A stretch of DNA of 64,000 bases from Corynebacterium aquilae DSM 44791 (GTDB lineage: Bacteria > Actinomycetota > Actinomycetes > Mycobacteriales > Mycobacteriaceae), in NCBI RefSeq assembly GCF_001941445.1, contig NZ_CP009245.1, forward strand, positions 333,992 to 397,991, written 5' to 3'. Both the position numbers and the translations under genes were made by a program. The notes beneath the pieces are model-generated. The model did not search any database. It was not told where the DNA came from and saw only the letters and a program-made list of their open reading frames with translations. Of the stretch, positions 56,648 through 64,000 are shown one piece after another; the stretch's first letter is position 1; every line of letters starts with the position of its first letter.

Positions 56648-57214
56648 CTAGAGGGCTCCGCGCTCTACGGGGCCGAGGTGGATGCGATAGGAGCTTGCCA
56701 GGTTCATATCGCGGACCGCGCTGCGGAAGGCGGCTTCCTGTTGCGCGATGGCGCGCTTGAGGGAGATGACATCCACGGTCGGGTCGGCGGTGACGGTGAG
56801 CTCCAGGGTCTTGACCTTGCGGTCGGTGACAACCTTGGCAGAAGCCCGGTTGACCTTGGGCAGTTGCTCCAGGGACTCGGCCATGGCGTCGGCAACGTTG
56901 GCGACGTTGACGGTGATGGTGCCGAGCGGGGAGTTGTTGCTGGAGTTCATGCGGGCAACGCGGCGGCGTTTGAGATTCGCCACGATCAGCCATAGCCCGA
57001 TCAGGGTTGCCAGGATTCCGCCTGCCAGCAGGCTGGCCGGGAGGTACTCCCAGTCATAGGCTGCCGGCCAGGTGTCCAGTTTCATCCAATCCTGGGCATC
57101 CAGGGCGTGGCGCTCCCCGAAGTTGATCGCAATGAAGAAAGTACCCAGTGCGAGCAGAGCGAGGCCGAAGATCAGGGTGATGAGTCGGTCGACGAAAGCT
57201 AGGGAACGGGTCAT
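56648..57214 (-). CDS. AmaP-like membrane anchor of the Asp23 cluster
   Basis: A 188-residue protein with two N-terminal membrane helices (LITLIFGLALLALGTFFIAI and LPASLLAGGILATLIGLWLIV) and a cytoplasmic alpha/beta domain (ITVNVANVADAMAESLEQLP, VKTLELTVTADPTVDV). AmaP proteins tether Asp23 to the membrane in Gram-positive bacteria. Position at the end of an Asp23 cluster supports this. ATG 57214 overlaps the preceding stop by 4 nt. Confidence 0.75.
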   Translation of the reverse strand: MTRSLAFVDRLITLIFGLALLALGTFFIAINFGERHALDAQDWMKLDTWPAAYDWEYLPASLLAGGILATLIGLWLIVANLKRRRVARMNSSNNSPLGTITVNVANVADAMAESLEQLPKVNRASAKVVTDRKVKTLELTVTADPTVDVISLKRAIAQQEAAFRSAVRDMNLASSYRIHLGPVERGAL

Positions 57215-58020
57215 TGTTCTTCGCCTCCCTTTCGGTTGAACTTGATCTTCAGATTCGGGGTCTTCTGCAGCTCGGAGACCAGGGGCAGCAGGGTTTGCTC
57301 TACTCGGCCGGCCAGGGTCGGGTCGGTGTTATCGCCTTGGATGTGGACGATGACGCTGCGGGCGGAGGCGGTGGTGTGTGCGCGGAGCACACCCGGAACC
57401 TTCTCAGCGTGTGCGGTGCACATGCGGGCAACATCCACCGGGCGTAGCCACACGTTGACGGCGCCGCCAAGGCGGCGGTGGGTCTTGATGCGCGGGCGGA
57501 ACGCGATGTAGACGAGGAACACACCCAGCATGACCCCGACGATGCCGACGGGCAGCAGCCACGGTTCGGCGGGCCAGTCGGGAATCGCCTCGAGGGTGGG
57601 TTTGAGGAAGGACTGTCCGCGTGCGTGTTCGGTGAACAACCAGTACTCGCGGATAGCTAGTACACCCAAGGCGCCGAGCAGCAGCCCGAAGATGATCGCG
57701 ATGTAGCGTGCCACGGGCGATGCGGCGGGGTGTTTGGGGGCGGGTGCGCCTTCGATCAGTGCCGGCACCCCGGGGGTTGCCGGTGGCACGATGACGGGTT
57801 GTTCTTCGGCGACGACGGGGGCGACCTCGACGGGGGCGTCGGACTCTACTGGGTGTTGATCCATTGCGATGTCCTCGTCGACGGAGTGGAATTCCACCAA
57901 GGACTCGTTCTCGCCGGCAGATGAGGCAAAGTCATCGTGTTCTGCCGGGGTGGTGTCCTGGGTGTGGTCGATGACCGGCTCGTCATCGACGAGGCGGTGT
58001 TTACCGGAGTCGCGGGTCAT
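57211..58020 (-). CDS. DUF6286-type membrane protein of the Asp23 cluster
   Basis: A 269-residue protein: a ~95-residue acidic, disordered N-terminus (Asp/Glu/Val/Pro-rich), two membrane helices (ARYIAIIFGLLLGALGVLAI and WLLPVGIVGVMLGVFLVYIAF), and a C-terminal domain (MCTAHAEKVPGVLRAHTTAS). The size and layout resemble DUF6286 proteins in actinobacterial Asp23 operons. It overlaps both neighbours by 4 nt, so translation is coupled. The function is inferred only from the cluster. Confidence 0.72.
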   Translation of the reverse strand: MTRDSGKHRLVDDEPVIDHTQDTTPAEHDDFASSAGENESLVEFHSVDEDIAMDQHPVESDAPVEVAPVVAEEQPVIVPPATPGVPALIEGAPAPKHPAASPVARYIAIIFGLLLGALGVLAIREYWLFTEHARGQSFLKPTLEAIPDWPAEPWLLPVGIVGVMLGVFLVYIAFRPRIKTHRRLGGAVNVWLRPVDVARMCTAHAEKVPGVLRAHTTASARSVIVHIQGDNTDPTLAGRVEQTLLPLVSELQKTPNLKIKFNRKGGEEQ

Positions 58021-59120
58021 GACTGCCTCCTCGATTCTGATGCGTCGTGGTCAATGATGGTGCGCCCCTGCTTCGATACGGCTGCGGCTCGAGCCCGCGG
58101 GGCTTGCGGAATGATGATCGTGCGCGGGGTAACTCGGGGAGTTTTCAGCGTGGTCATCTTCGAACGCACCGTCACCGGGGTGGGGGTGATGGGTCGCGGG
58201 GTGTGCACGCGCCGCAGATTACGCCGCGCGATGGTGACCTGCTTCAGTGGCCGTGAGGCCACCCCCACCGGAGTCAGTGGTGCGGCCGGAAGCACGCGGG
58301 GCGTGATCGTGGGCACCGGCTCTGCGATGGTGACAGGGATCGTCGGCCGCGGTTCCGGGCGCGGGTGCGCCAGGATTTCTGGGCGCTGTGCGGTAATCGC
58401 CTTCAGCGGTTGCGGCACCACCGCAGGAACTGGCCCTGGATGGCTGGTGGCGGGAAAGACCGCCACGCGGCGCAGCTGCGCGGCAGGGGCCACGGTGACA
58501 GGCTTGTCGTGGAAGCGGTTCGGTGTCACATCGACATTGCGCACCGACAGCGCCTTGGGCGCCACCGTGGAGACCAGTTGGCGCGGCTGGGCGCGGACGG
58601 GGGAGTACACCTCGGGGGCAGCACCCCGACTGACAGCGCGAATAGTGTCTTTTCGGTCCACCGTCACGGGCAGAACATCGCTCAACGCCCGCGACACGAC
58701 AACCTCGCTGACCTCAAGGGGGGTGACAGTCACGGGCCGGGGACGCGGGTGGATGTCGTGGGCCTGCAACTGCTGCTCACTGACAGCTACGCCGGGTTCG
58801 ACGGGGCCGACCACAACGTTGATGCGCACGGGGCGAATGCCCGTCATCTCCCGCACCCACGCGTCCACCGTGGCGCGCACGGTTTCCGCTACGGTGACCA
58901 CCGGGGAAGGCCAGGTGGCGGCGATGATGATATCGGCGCTCATGGTGTCGCACTCGTCATCCACCTGAACATCGATGCGCGGGTAGGAGCGCGAGAAAGC
59001 GGAATCGAGTTGGGCGGTGCCGGGCACCGATTTCACCGCGGCAGCAACGATCTTGGTGACCGCCTTGGTGGAAATCATGGTGTGGCCGGTTGCTGTGTTT
59101 TCGGTCTGTGGGGCAGTCAT
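58017..59120 (-). CDS. Asp23/Gls24-family protein with long basic, proline-rich tail
   Basis: A 367-residue protein. Residues 1 to ~125 form an Asp23 domain (MISTKAVTKIVAAAVKSVPG, VAETVRATVDAWVREMTG, VRINVVVG). The remaining ~240 residues are an unusual Arg/Pro/Val-rich tail with recurring P-V-T-V and T-I/V-x-P units (PVTVTPLEVSE, PVTVAPAAQLRR, TIPVTIAEP, TPVTVRSK). Typical Asp23 proteins are 120-160 residues, so the tail more than doubles the length. It may bind an anionic partner such as nucleic acid, teichoic-like polymer or membrane. ATG 59120 is 5 bp from the DUF2273 stop. Confidence 0.78.
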   Translation of the reverse strand: MTAPQTENTATGHTMISTKAVTKIVAAAVKSVPGTAQLDSAFSRSYPRIDVQVDDECDTMSADIIIAATWPSPVVTVAETVRATVDAWVREMTGIRPVRINVVVGPVEPGVAVSEQQLQAHDIHPRPRPVTVTPLEVSEVVVSRALSDVLPVTVDRKDTIRAVSRGAAPEVYSPVRAQPRQLVSTVAPKALSVRNVDVTPNRFHDKPVTVAPAAQLRRVAVFPATSHPGPVPAVVPQPLKAITAQRPEILAHPRPEPRPTIPVTIAEPVPTITPRVLPAAPLTPVGVASRPLKQVTIARRNLRRVHTPRPITPTPVTVRSKMTTLKTPRVTPRTIIIPQAPRARAAAVSKQGRTIIDHDASESRRQS

Positions 59121-59125
59121 ACGAC

Positions 59126-59320
59126 CTAGCCCCTACCGCTGCGGCCCAGGTTGCTCAAGACCTGACCGAGGTCAAGGCGGCCATCGAAGTGAGCCCCAAT
59201 GACACCACCGATCGCGGCGAAAAGGACAACAACAATAAAGCCGTACAGGCCGAACATCAAGGTCGCGAAAGCGAGGATGCTTCCAGCAAGCACGCCAAGG
59301 GTGGTGTTCGTGGTATTCAT
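59126..59320 (-). CDS. DUF2273-type small membrane protein
   Basis: A 64-residue protein, almost entirely two short membrane helices (LGVLAGSILAFATLMFGLYG and FIVVVLFAAIGGVIGAH) with the tail FDGRLDLGQVL. DUF2273 members accompany Asp23 genes. ATG 59320 has GAGG upstream; an in-frame upstream extension lacks support. Confidence 0.75.
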   Translation of the reverse strand: MNTTNTTLGVLAGSILAFATLMFGLYGFIVVVLFAAIGGVIGAHFDGRLDLGQVLSNLGRSGRG

Positions 59321-59491
59321 AGGAACCTCACTTGGGATGAGCCACAACCGGAGTCACCGAGCACCAAGGGAGAAAAGTCGGTACGCACCGCCGGGGACAT
59401 CATCCCCGGCGGCGGCACACAATCCTCATACGGTGCGGTGTGGGTATGGCCGCAAAATCACAAAAATTATCTGGTATGGCGAAAAGCGCTG

Positions 59492-59767
59492 TTAGGCGGC
59501 GTCGCCGAATGTAACTAGAACGTTGCTGGCGCCCGCAGCACGGGCGGCAGCCTCCACGTCCGCGGCAACCTCAAACAGGTTGCGTTTCGCGGAAGTGTCG
59601 GCAACAACATGAACATCGAGCACGTCGTCGATGAGGCGGATGCCGCCCACCCGATCACCGGGGAACAGCATCGCCACCTCACCGAAACGACCACGATGCA
59701 TGCCAGCTACACCGTCGACGCCACAGATACGCTCAACAAGCGCCTGGGCTTCGTCGTGAGTGAACAT
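59492..59767 (-). CDS. Small protein of the Asp23 cluster
   Basis: A 91-residue soluble protein with GVDGVAGMHRGRFGEVAMLFPG and a D-D-V-L-D-V-H-V-V-A segment recalling a truncated Asp23 fold. No signal or membrane segment. It begins 7 bp after the first asp23 gene. The function is unknown; it is placed in the cluster by position and direction. Confidence 0.7.
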   Translation of the reverse strand: MFTHDEAQALVERICGVDGVAGMHRGRFGEVAMLFPGDRVGGIRLIDDVLDVHVVADTSAKRNLFEVAADVEAAARAAGASNVLVTFGDAA

Positions 59768-59774
59768 GCGCTAC

Positions 59775-60224
59775 TTACTGGACGCGCGGTGCGCGCTCCT
59801 CGACCTGAACCTCTTCTTCTTCGTCGCCGAAGTCGAGGTGCACGTCGTGAACGTCAACGTTGACCTCAGTGACCTCGAGGCCGGTCATGCGCTCAACGGC
59901 GTAGATGATGTTCTGGCGGATAGCGTCAGCCAGCTCGTTGATGGCAACGCCGTACTCGGCGACGATGGCAACATCCACGGCTGCCTGGGTCTCGCCGACC
60001 TCGACAGACACGCCCTGCTGGACGTTGGTGCGGGAGCCAGGGATGGACTCGCGCAGGGCGCCGACCATGCGGGCTGCGCCGCCACCGAGGGCGTGCACGC
60101 CGGAAACCTCGCGGGCTGCCATGCCGGCAATCTTGGAGACGACGACGTCCTCGATGTGGGTGCGGCCGTGGTCGGTGGCCAGAGCCGGAGCGTTCTTGTT
60201 CTCGTTGGTGACGATCTCAGACAT
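59775..60224 (-). CDS. Asp23/Gls24-family envelope stress protein
   Basis: A 149-residue Asp23 protein of normal size. RTHIEDVVVSKIAGMAAREVSGVHALG opens the domain (20 residues of it are strongly typical), followed by VSVEVGETQAAVDVAIVAEYG and ADAIRQNIIYAVERMTGLEV. The acidic C-terminus is Glu-rich. Asp23 coats the inner membrane surface and is linked to envelope stress. ATG 60224 has AGAGGA upstream. It is the first gene of a six-gene unit ending at 56648. Confidence 0.88.
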   Translation of the reverse strand: MSEIVTNENKNAPALATDHGRTHIEDVVVSKIAGMAAREVSGVHALGGGAARMVGALRESIPGSRTNVQQGVSVEVGETQAAVDVAIVAEYGVAINELADAIRQNIIYAVERMTGLEVTEVNVDVHDVHLDFGDEEEEVQVEERAPRVQ

Positions 60225-61367
60225 TAAAACGTCCTCTTTTCGAAGTATGAGGGTTGGTATAGAACACTTCCGACAATAACGAAAAAACCCAGGCAAGGTC
60301 GCTAAATGGGGGCAAAGTTTTCAAACCCTTTTCGTTAAATGCCCCGCATATCACCCTTTTTCGAACACTGTTCACTATGTGGAAAAAACAGGCGAACCTG
60401 AACAAAACCTGATTAACGCCTGTCAGGCCATGTCGCTGTAGGCAACCGTGATGCCCCGTGCTCGGGTGCCCTGCTGCCCACCATGGATGCGGGAAAACCG
60501 CTCCTGTCCCGACAGTTGGCCTGCCGGGTGAGCACTCCGAACCCGCGAGCCTTCTAATAATAAGGCATCGCATGCGCCGAAAACTGACGAGTGGGAAAAG
60601 ACCCCCCTTGCAGTTGGGCTAAGCATTAAGGCTGAAAAACTGTCTGAGTTGGCGCTTGTCAGTGGAAAGCGCCGGGGGAGCAGGACTGCGATGGATCGGC
60701 AGTGCCCAACCATTGGCTCGCAAAAGGCATGCCGGTGCGGAAAGGGGAGCAAGATATAGGCATGAATGGGCGTTGAGGGTGCGCGGTGTGGGGTCGGGGC
60801 TCTGCCGCGGGTGGATAGCAATGTTTGCCCCGGGATGAGTTTTATGCGCCCGCAGGTGAGGGGCCAAAAAATTATTGCGAGTTATTCGGCTCACATCGAT
60901 GGTGGAAGGGTTGCGCTGGTGGGGGTGCGCGTGATTAACTACCAGGGTTGCTTTGACACGAAGGCACACACATCCGGCCGGTTTTGCCCGTCGGGTGGCC
61001 AGTGGCAGAGCAAACATGACCCCTCATAATGGCCCCTAGTTGTGGGCCAGAGGCTGTTCCATCCGAGCAATCGGATGGGAGACCGATTCTTCGTTGCGGG
61101 CATGGCAAATAAACAGCGGCAGTAGGCAAGAGCCCCCTTGGGGGACCTCTTCCGTCACTTGGCGCAGATGACTGTGGCCATTTCGACTTCGCACGGTTTG
61201 TTTACCATTCCGCGCGATATCACCCGGTCGTCAGAAGACCCAAGTAACAACTGGCGTTGCGCCCGGCCTTAAAAATTTAGGATCGGACAACGTTATAGAG
61301 ATCAATCGAGCAGTTCCCACCTCTCGCACCTCGGTGTGATGTGGGGCCGCGAAGGAAGAGGACAAGC
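60225..61367. other. 1.1-kb region between the asp23 cluster and rpsJ
   Basis: No convincing gene. The left part holds the asp23 promoter region (TATACC and CATACT on the minus strand are possible -10s). The central 60300-60990 shows nothing recognisable. From about 61025 a CATAAT and a series of hairpins form a likely S10-operon leader. Confidence 0.5.
61025..61367 (+). promoter_or_regulatory. Candidate S10-operon promoter and structured leader
   Basis: CATAAT (61025-61030) could be a -10. Downstream are TGGCCC/GGGCCA (about 61030-61049), a perfect 8-bp stem CCATCCGA/TCGGATGG with a GCAA tetraloop (61059-61078), and a CCCCC/GGGGG stem (about 61132-61144). A second possible -10, TAGGAT, lies near 61278. 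Leader length would be up to ~330 nt. Confidence 0.4.
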
Positions 61368-61673
61368 GTGGCGGGACAAGAAATCCGCATTAGGCTCAAG
61401 GCCTACGACCACGAAGCAATTGATGCTTCTGCACGCAAGATCGTGGAGACGGTCACCCGTACGGGTGCTCGCGTGGTCGGCCCGGTGCCGTTGCCTACCG
61501 AAAAGAACGTATACGCAGTTATCCGTTCGCCCCACAAGTACAAGGATTCTCGCGAACACTTCGAGATGCGCACTCACAAGCGCCTGATCGTAATCCTCGA
61601 CCCGACGCCGAAGACTGTCGACGCCCTTATGCGCATCGACCTTCCGGCAAGCGTCGATGTGAACATTAAGTGA
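61368..61673 (+). CDS. rpsJ: 30S ribosomal protein S10
   Basis: A 101-residue S10 ([20 protein letters not shown], then the [19 protein letters not shown] loop), also known as NusE for its role in antitermination with NusB and NusG. GTG 61368 follows GAAGGAAGAGG. It is the first gene of the S10 operon. Confidence 0.97.
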   Translation: MAGQEIRIRLKAYDHEAIDASARKIVETVTRTGARVVGPVPLPTEKNVYAVIRSPHKYKDSREHFEMRTHKRLIVILDPTPKTVDALMRIDLPASVDVNIK

Positions 61674-61707
61674 TCGACGTAAGAACTTCGGCAGCGGAGA
61701 ATAACTA

Positions 61708-62364
61708 ATGAGTGAAACTGAGATTAAGGGCATTCTGGGCACGAAGCTCGGCATGACCCAGGTCTTCGACGAGGACAACCGCGTTATCCCGGTTACCGTC
61801 GTTGAAGCTGGGCCGTGCGTCGTCACCCAGATTCGCACCAACGAAACCGATGGCTACACCGCCATCCAGATCGCCTACGGCGACATCGACCCGCGCAAGG
61901 CTAAGAAGCCGCAGCAGGGTCACTTCAAGAAGGCTGGCGTTACCCCCCGCCGCTACGTCACCGAGATTCGCATGGACGATGTCTCCGGTTACGAAGTTGG
62001 TCAGGACGTCACCGTTGACATTTTCGAGGGCATCAAGTTCGTCGACGTCACCGGTACCTCCAAGGGCAAGGGCTACGCCGGTGCTATGAAGCGCCACGGC
62101 TTTGCCGGCCAGGGCGCATCCCACGGTAACCAGGCCGCACACCGCCGCGTCGGTGGCATCGGCGCCTGCGCTACCCCGGGCCGCGTCTTCAAGGGCACCC
62201 GTATGGCTGGCCGTATGGGTAATGACCGCGTCACCACCCAGAACCTCAAGGTTCAGAAGGTTGACGCCGACGCTAACCTGCTGCTCATCAAGGGTGCTAT
62301 CCCTGGTGTTCGCGGTGGCGTTGTGACCGTTAAGACCGCAGTGAAGGGCGGTGCACACGCATGA
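61708..62364 (+). CDS. rplC: 50S ribosomal protein L3
   Basis: A 218-residue L3 ([19 protein letters not shown] at the start, and the [19 protein letters not shown] loop reaching the peptidyl-transferase centre). ATG 61708 has GGAG upstream. Its stop overlaps the rplD start by 4 nt (ATGA). Confidence 0.97.
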   Translation: MSETEIKGILGTKLGMTQVFDEDNRVIPVTVVEAGPCVVTQIRTNETDGYTAIQIAYGDIDPRKAKKPQQGHFKKAGVTPRRYVTEIRMDDVSGYEVGQDVTVDIFEGIKFVDVTGTSKGKGYAGAMKRHGFAGQGASHGNQAAHRRVGGIGACATPGRVFKGTRMAGRMGNDRVTTQNLKVQKVDADANLLLIKGAIPGVRGGVVTVKTAVKGGAHA

Positions 62365-63014
62365 CCAACCTGAAGCTTGACGTCCACACCGCTGATGGCA
62401 AGACCAACGGCTCTGTAGAGCTCCCGGCCGAAATCTTCGACCGCGAAGCCAGCATCGCTCTGATGCACCAGGTCGTTAACGCTCAGCTCGCAGCTAAGCG
62501 ACAGGGCACCCACGCCACCAAGACCCGTGCAATGGTCTCCGGTGGCGGCAAGAAGCCTTTCCGTCAGAAGGGCACCGGCCGTGCTCGTCAGGGCTCCATC
62601 CGTGCGCCCCACTTCACCGGTGGTGGCATCTCCCACGGTCCGCAGCCCCGCAACTACGAGCAGCGCACCCCCAAGAAGATGAAGGCTGCCGCTCTGTTCG
62701 GCGCCCTCACCGACCGCGCTCGCCACGACCGTATTCACGTCGTTGCTGAGCTCGTCGAGGGCCAGAAGCCTTCCACCAAGTCCGCTCGCGCCGTCCTCGA
62801 GCGCCTCACCGATCGCAAGACGGTGCTGGTCGTTCTGGGCCGCGAAGACGTGACCGCATGGAAGTCCGTCAACAACCTGCCGAACGTGCACGCACTGGCT
62901 GCCGATCAGCTGAACACCTACGACGTGCTTTACGCCGACGATGTCGTGTTCTCTGTTGAGGCTCTCAACAGCTTCGTGAACCGTGTGACCGGCGCGGCTG
63001 GAGAGGATAAGTAA
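62361..63014 (+). CDS. rplD: 50S ribosomal protein L4
   Basis: A 217-residue L4 with the exit-tunnel loop [20 protein letters not shown]. In some bacteria L4 also represses the S10 operon. It overlaps rplC by 4 nt and rplW by 1 nt. Confidence 0.97.
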   Translation: MTNLKLDVHTADGKTNGSVELPAEIFDREASIALMHQVVNAQLAAKRQGTHATKTRAMVSGGGKKPFRQKGTGRARQGSIRAPHFTGGGISHGPQPRNYEQRTPKKMKAAALFGALTDRARHDRIHVVAELVEGQKPSTKSARAVLERLTDRKTVLVVLGREDVTAWKSVNNLPNVHALAADQLNTYDVLYADDVVFSVEALNSFVNRVTGAAGEDK

Positions 63015-63319
63015 TGAGCACTATCGCAGATCCCCGCGACGTCATCATCGCACCGGTTGTCTCCGAAAAGTCCTACGGACTGATGGAGCAGGGTCAGTAC
63101 ACCTTCTTCGTCGCAACGGACGCCAACAAGACCCAGATCAAGATCGCCGTCGAGCAGATCTTCGGTGTGAAGGTCGCCTCCGTGAACACCATTAACCGTG
63201 AGGGCAAGCGCAAGCGCACCCGCTTCGGTTACGGCAAGCGCAAGGCAACCAAGCGTGCCATTGTGACGCTGCGCGAAGGCTCCGACGCAATCGACATCTT
63301 CGGTGGCTCGGCCGCCTAA
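63014..63319 (+). CDS. rplW: 50S ribosomal protein L23
   Basis: A 101-residue L23 ([20 protein letters not shown], then [20 protein letters not shown]). It docks trigger factor and SRP at the tunnel exit. Start ATG 63014 shares one base with the rplD stop. Confidence 0.97.
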   Translation: MSTIADPRDVIIAPVVSEKSYGLMEQGQYTFFVATDANKTQIKIAVEQIFGVKVASVNTINREGKRKRTRFGYGKRKATKRAIVTLREGSDAIDIFGGSAA

Positions 63320-63348
63320 GGCGAGTCGACAAGGTAAGGAATTTTCGT

Positions 63349-64000
<652 letters not shown>

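Noticed and set aside
60423..61029. Overlapping open frames of 60-130 codons in the region before rpsJ
   Set aside because: No ribosome binding sites, poor starts, unnatural composition and mutual overlap on both strands; none resembles a protein family.

Overview
The window is a chromosomal segment of a Corynebacterium (Actinomycetota, moderately high GC). Evidence: RpoB and RpoC read like corynebacterial proteins, menaquinone genes sit beside MgtA-type mannosyltransferase and polyprenyl synthase genes, many genes appear leaderless (a -10 hexamer 6-8 nt before the start codon), and an IS1249-like element is present. No species is assigned.

Layout. 1-2060: end of the cytochrome c maturation genes (resB partial, ccsB). 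2267-6777: exported or envelope proteins (two tandem secreted trypsin-like proteases, an RmlC-like epimerase, a cutinase-family protein). 6739-8612: an ArsR regulator, two small membrane proteins and menA. 8641-21000: a menaquinone block (menE, menB, menC, menD, a menG-type methyltransferase and a MenJ-like reductase) with a glycosyltransferase, pitA and its partner, mgtA, and an apparently unannotated 30-codon gene with an ideal ribosome binding site, promoter and terminator. 21055-24345: polyprenyl diphosphate synthase, tRNA-Tyr, a complete IS1249-like insertion with an 8-bp target duplication, and a P-loop kinase gene. 24469-29956: tRNA-Thr, tRNA-Met and tRNA-Trp, then secE, nusG, rplK, rplA, an S66 peptidase gene, and rplJ-rplL behind an L10 leader. 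30343-35390: a hydrolase-OsmC fusion, a FecCD-type ABC importer and a DUF3068 protein. 35861-43547: rpoB and rpoC.

43726-50671 holds a four-gene operon, jetA-jetB-jetC-jetD (DUF3375, DUF4194, SMC-like ATPase, DUF3322/DUF2220). This is a type I Wadjet (MksBEFG-like) anti-plasmid condensin system, lying exactly between rpoC and rpsL. It is the main accessory system here; the family is already described, but its position between core transcription and translation genes is notable. After it come rpsL, rpsG, fusA and tuf, then a lipoprotein, a six-gene Asp23/Gls24 envelope-stress cluster (56648-60224), a 1.1-kb region without a recognisable gene, and the start of the S10 operon (rpsJ, rplC, rplD, rplW, rplB partial).

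Core expression genes here use ordinary Shine-Dalgarno sites and long structured leaders. The menaquinone, envelope and Wadjet genes mostly start at or next to the predicted transcription start. All promoter, terminator and RNA-structure calls are visual readings without folding scores or homology searches.
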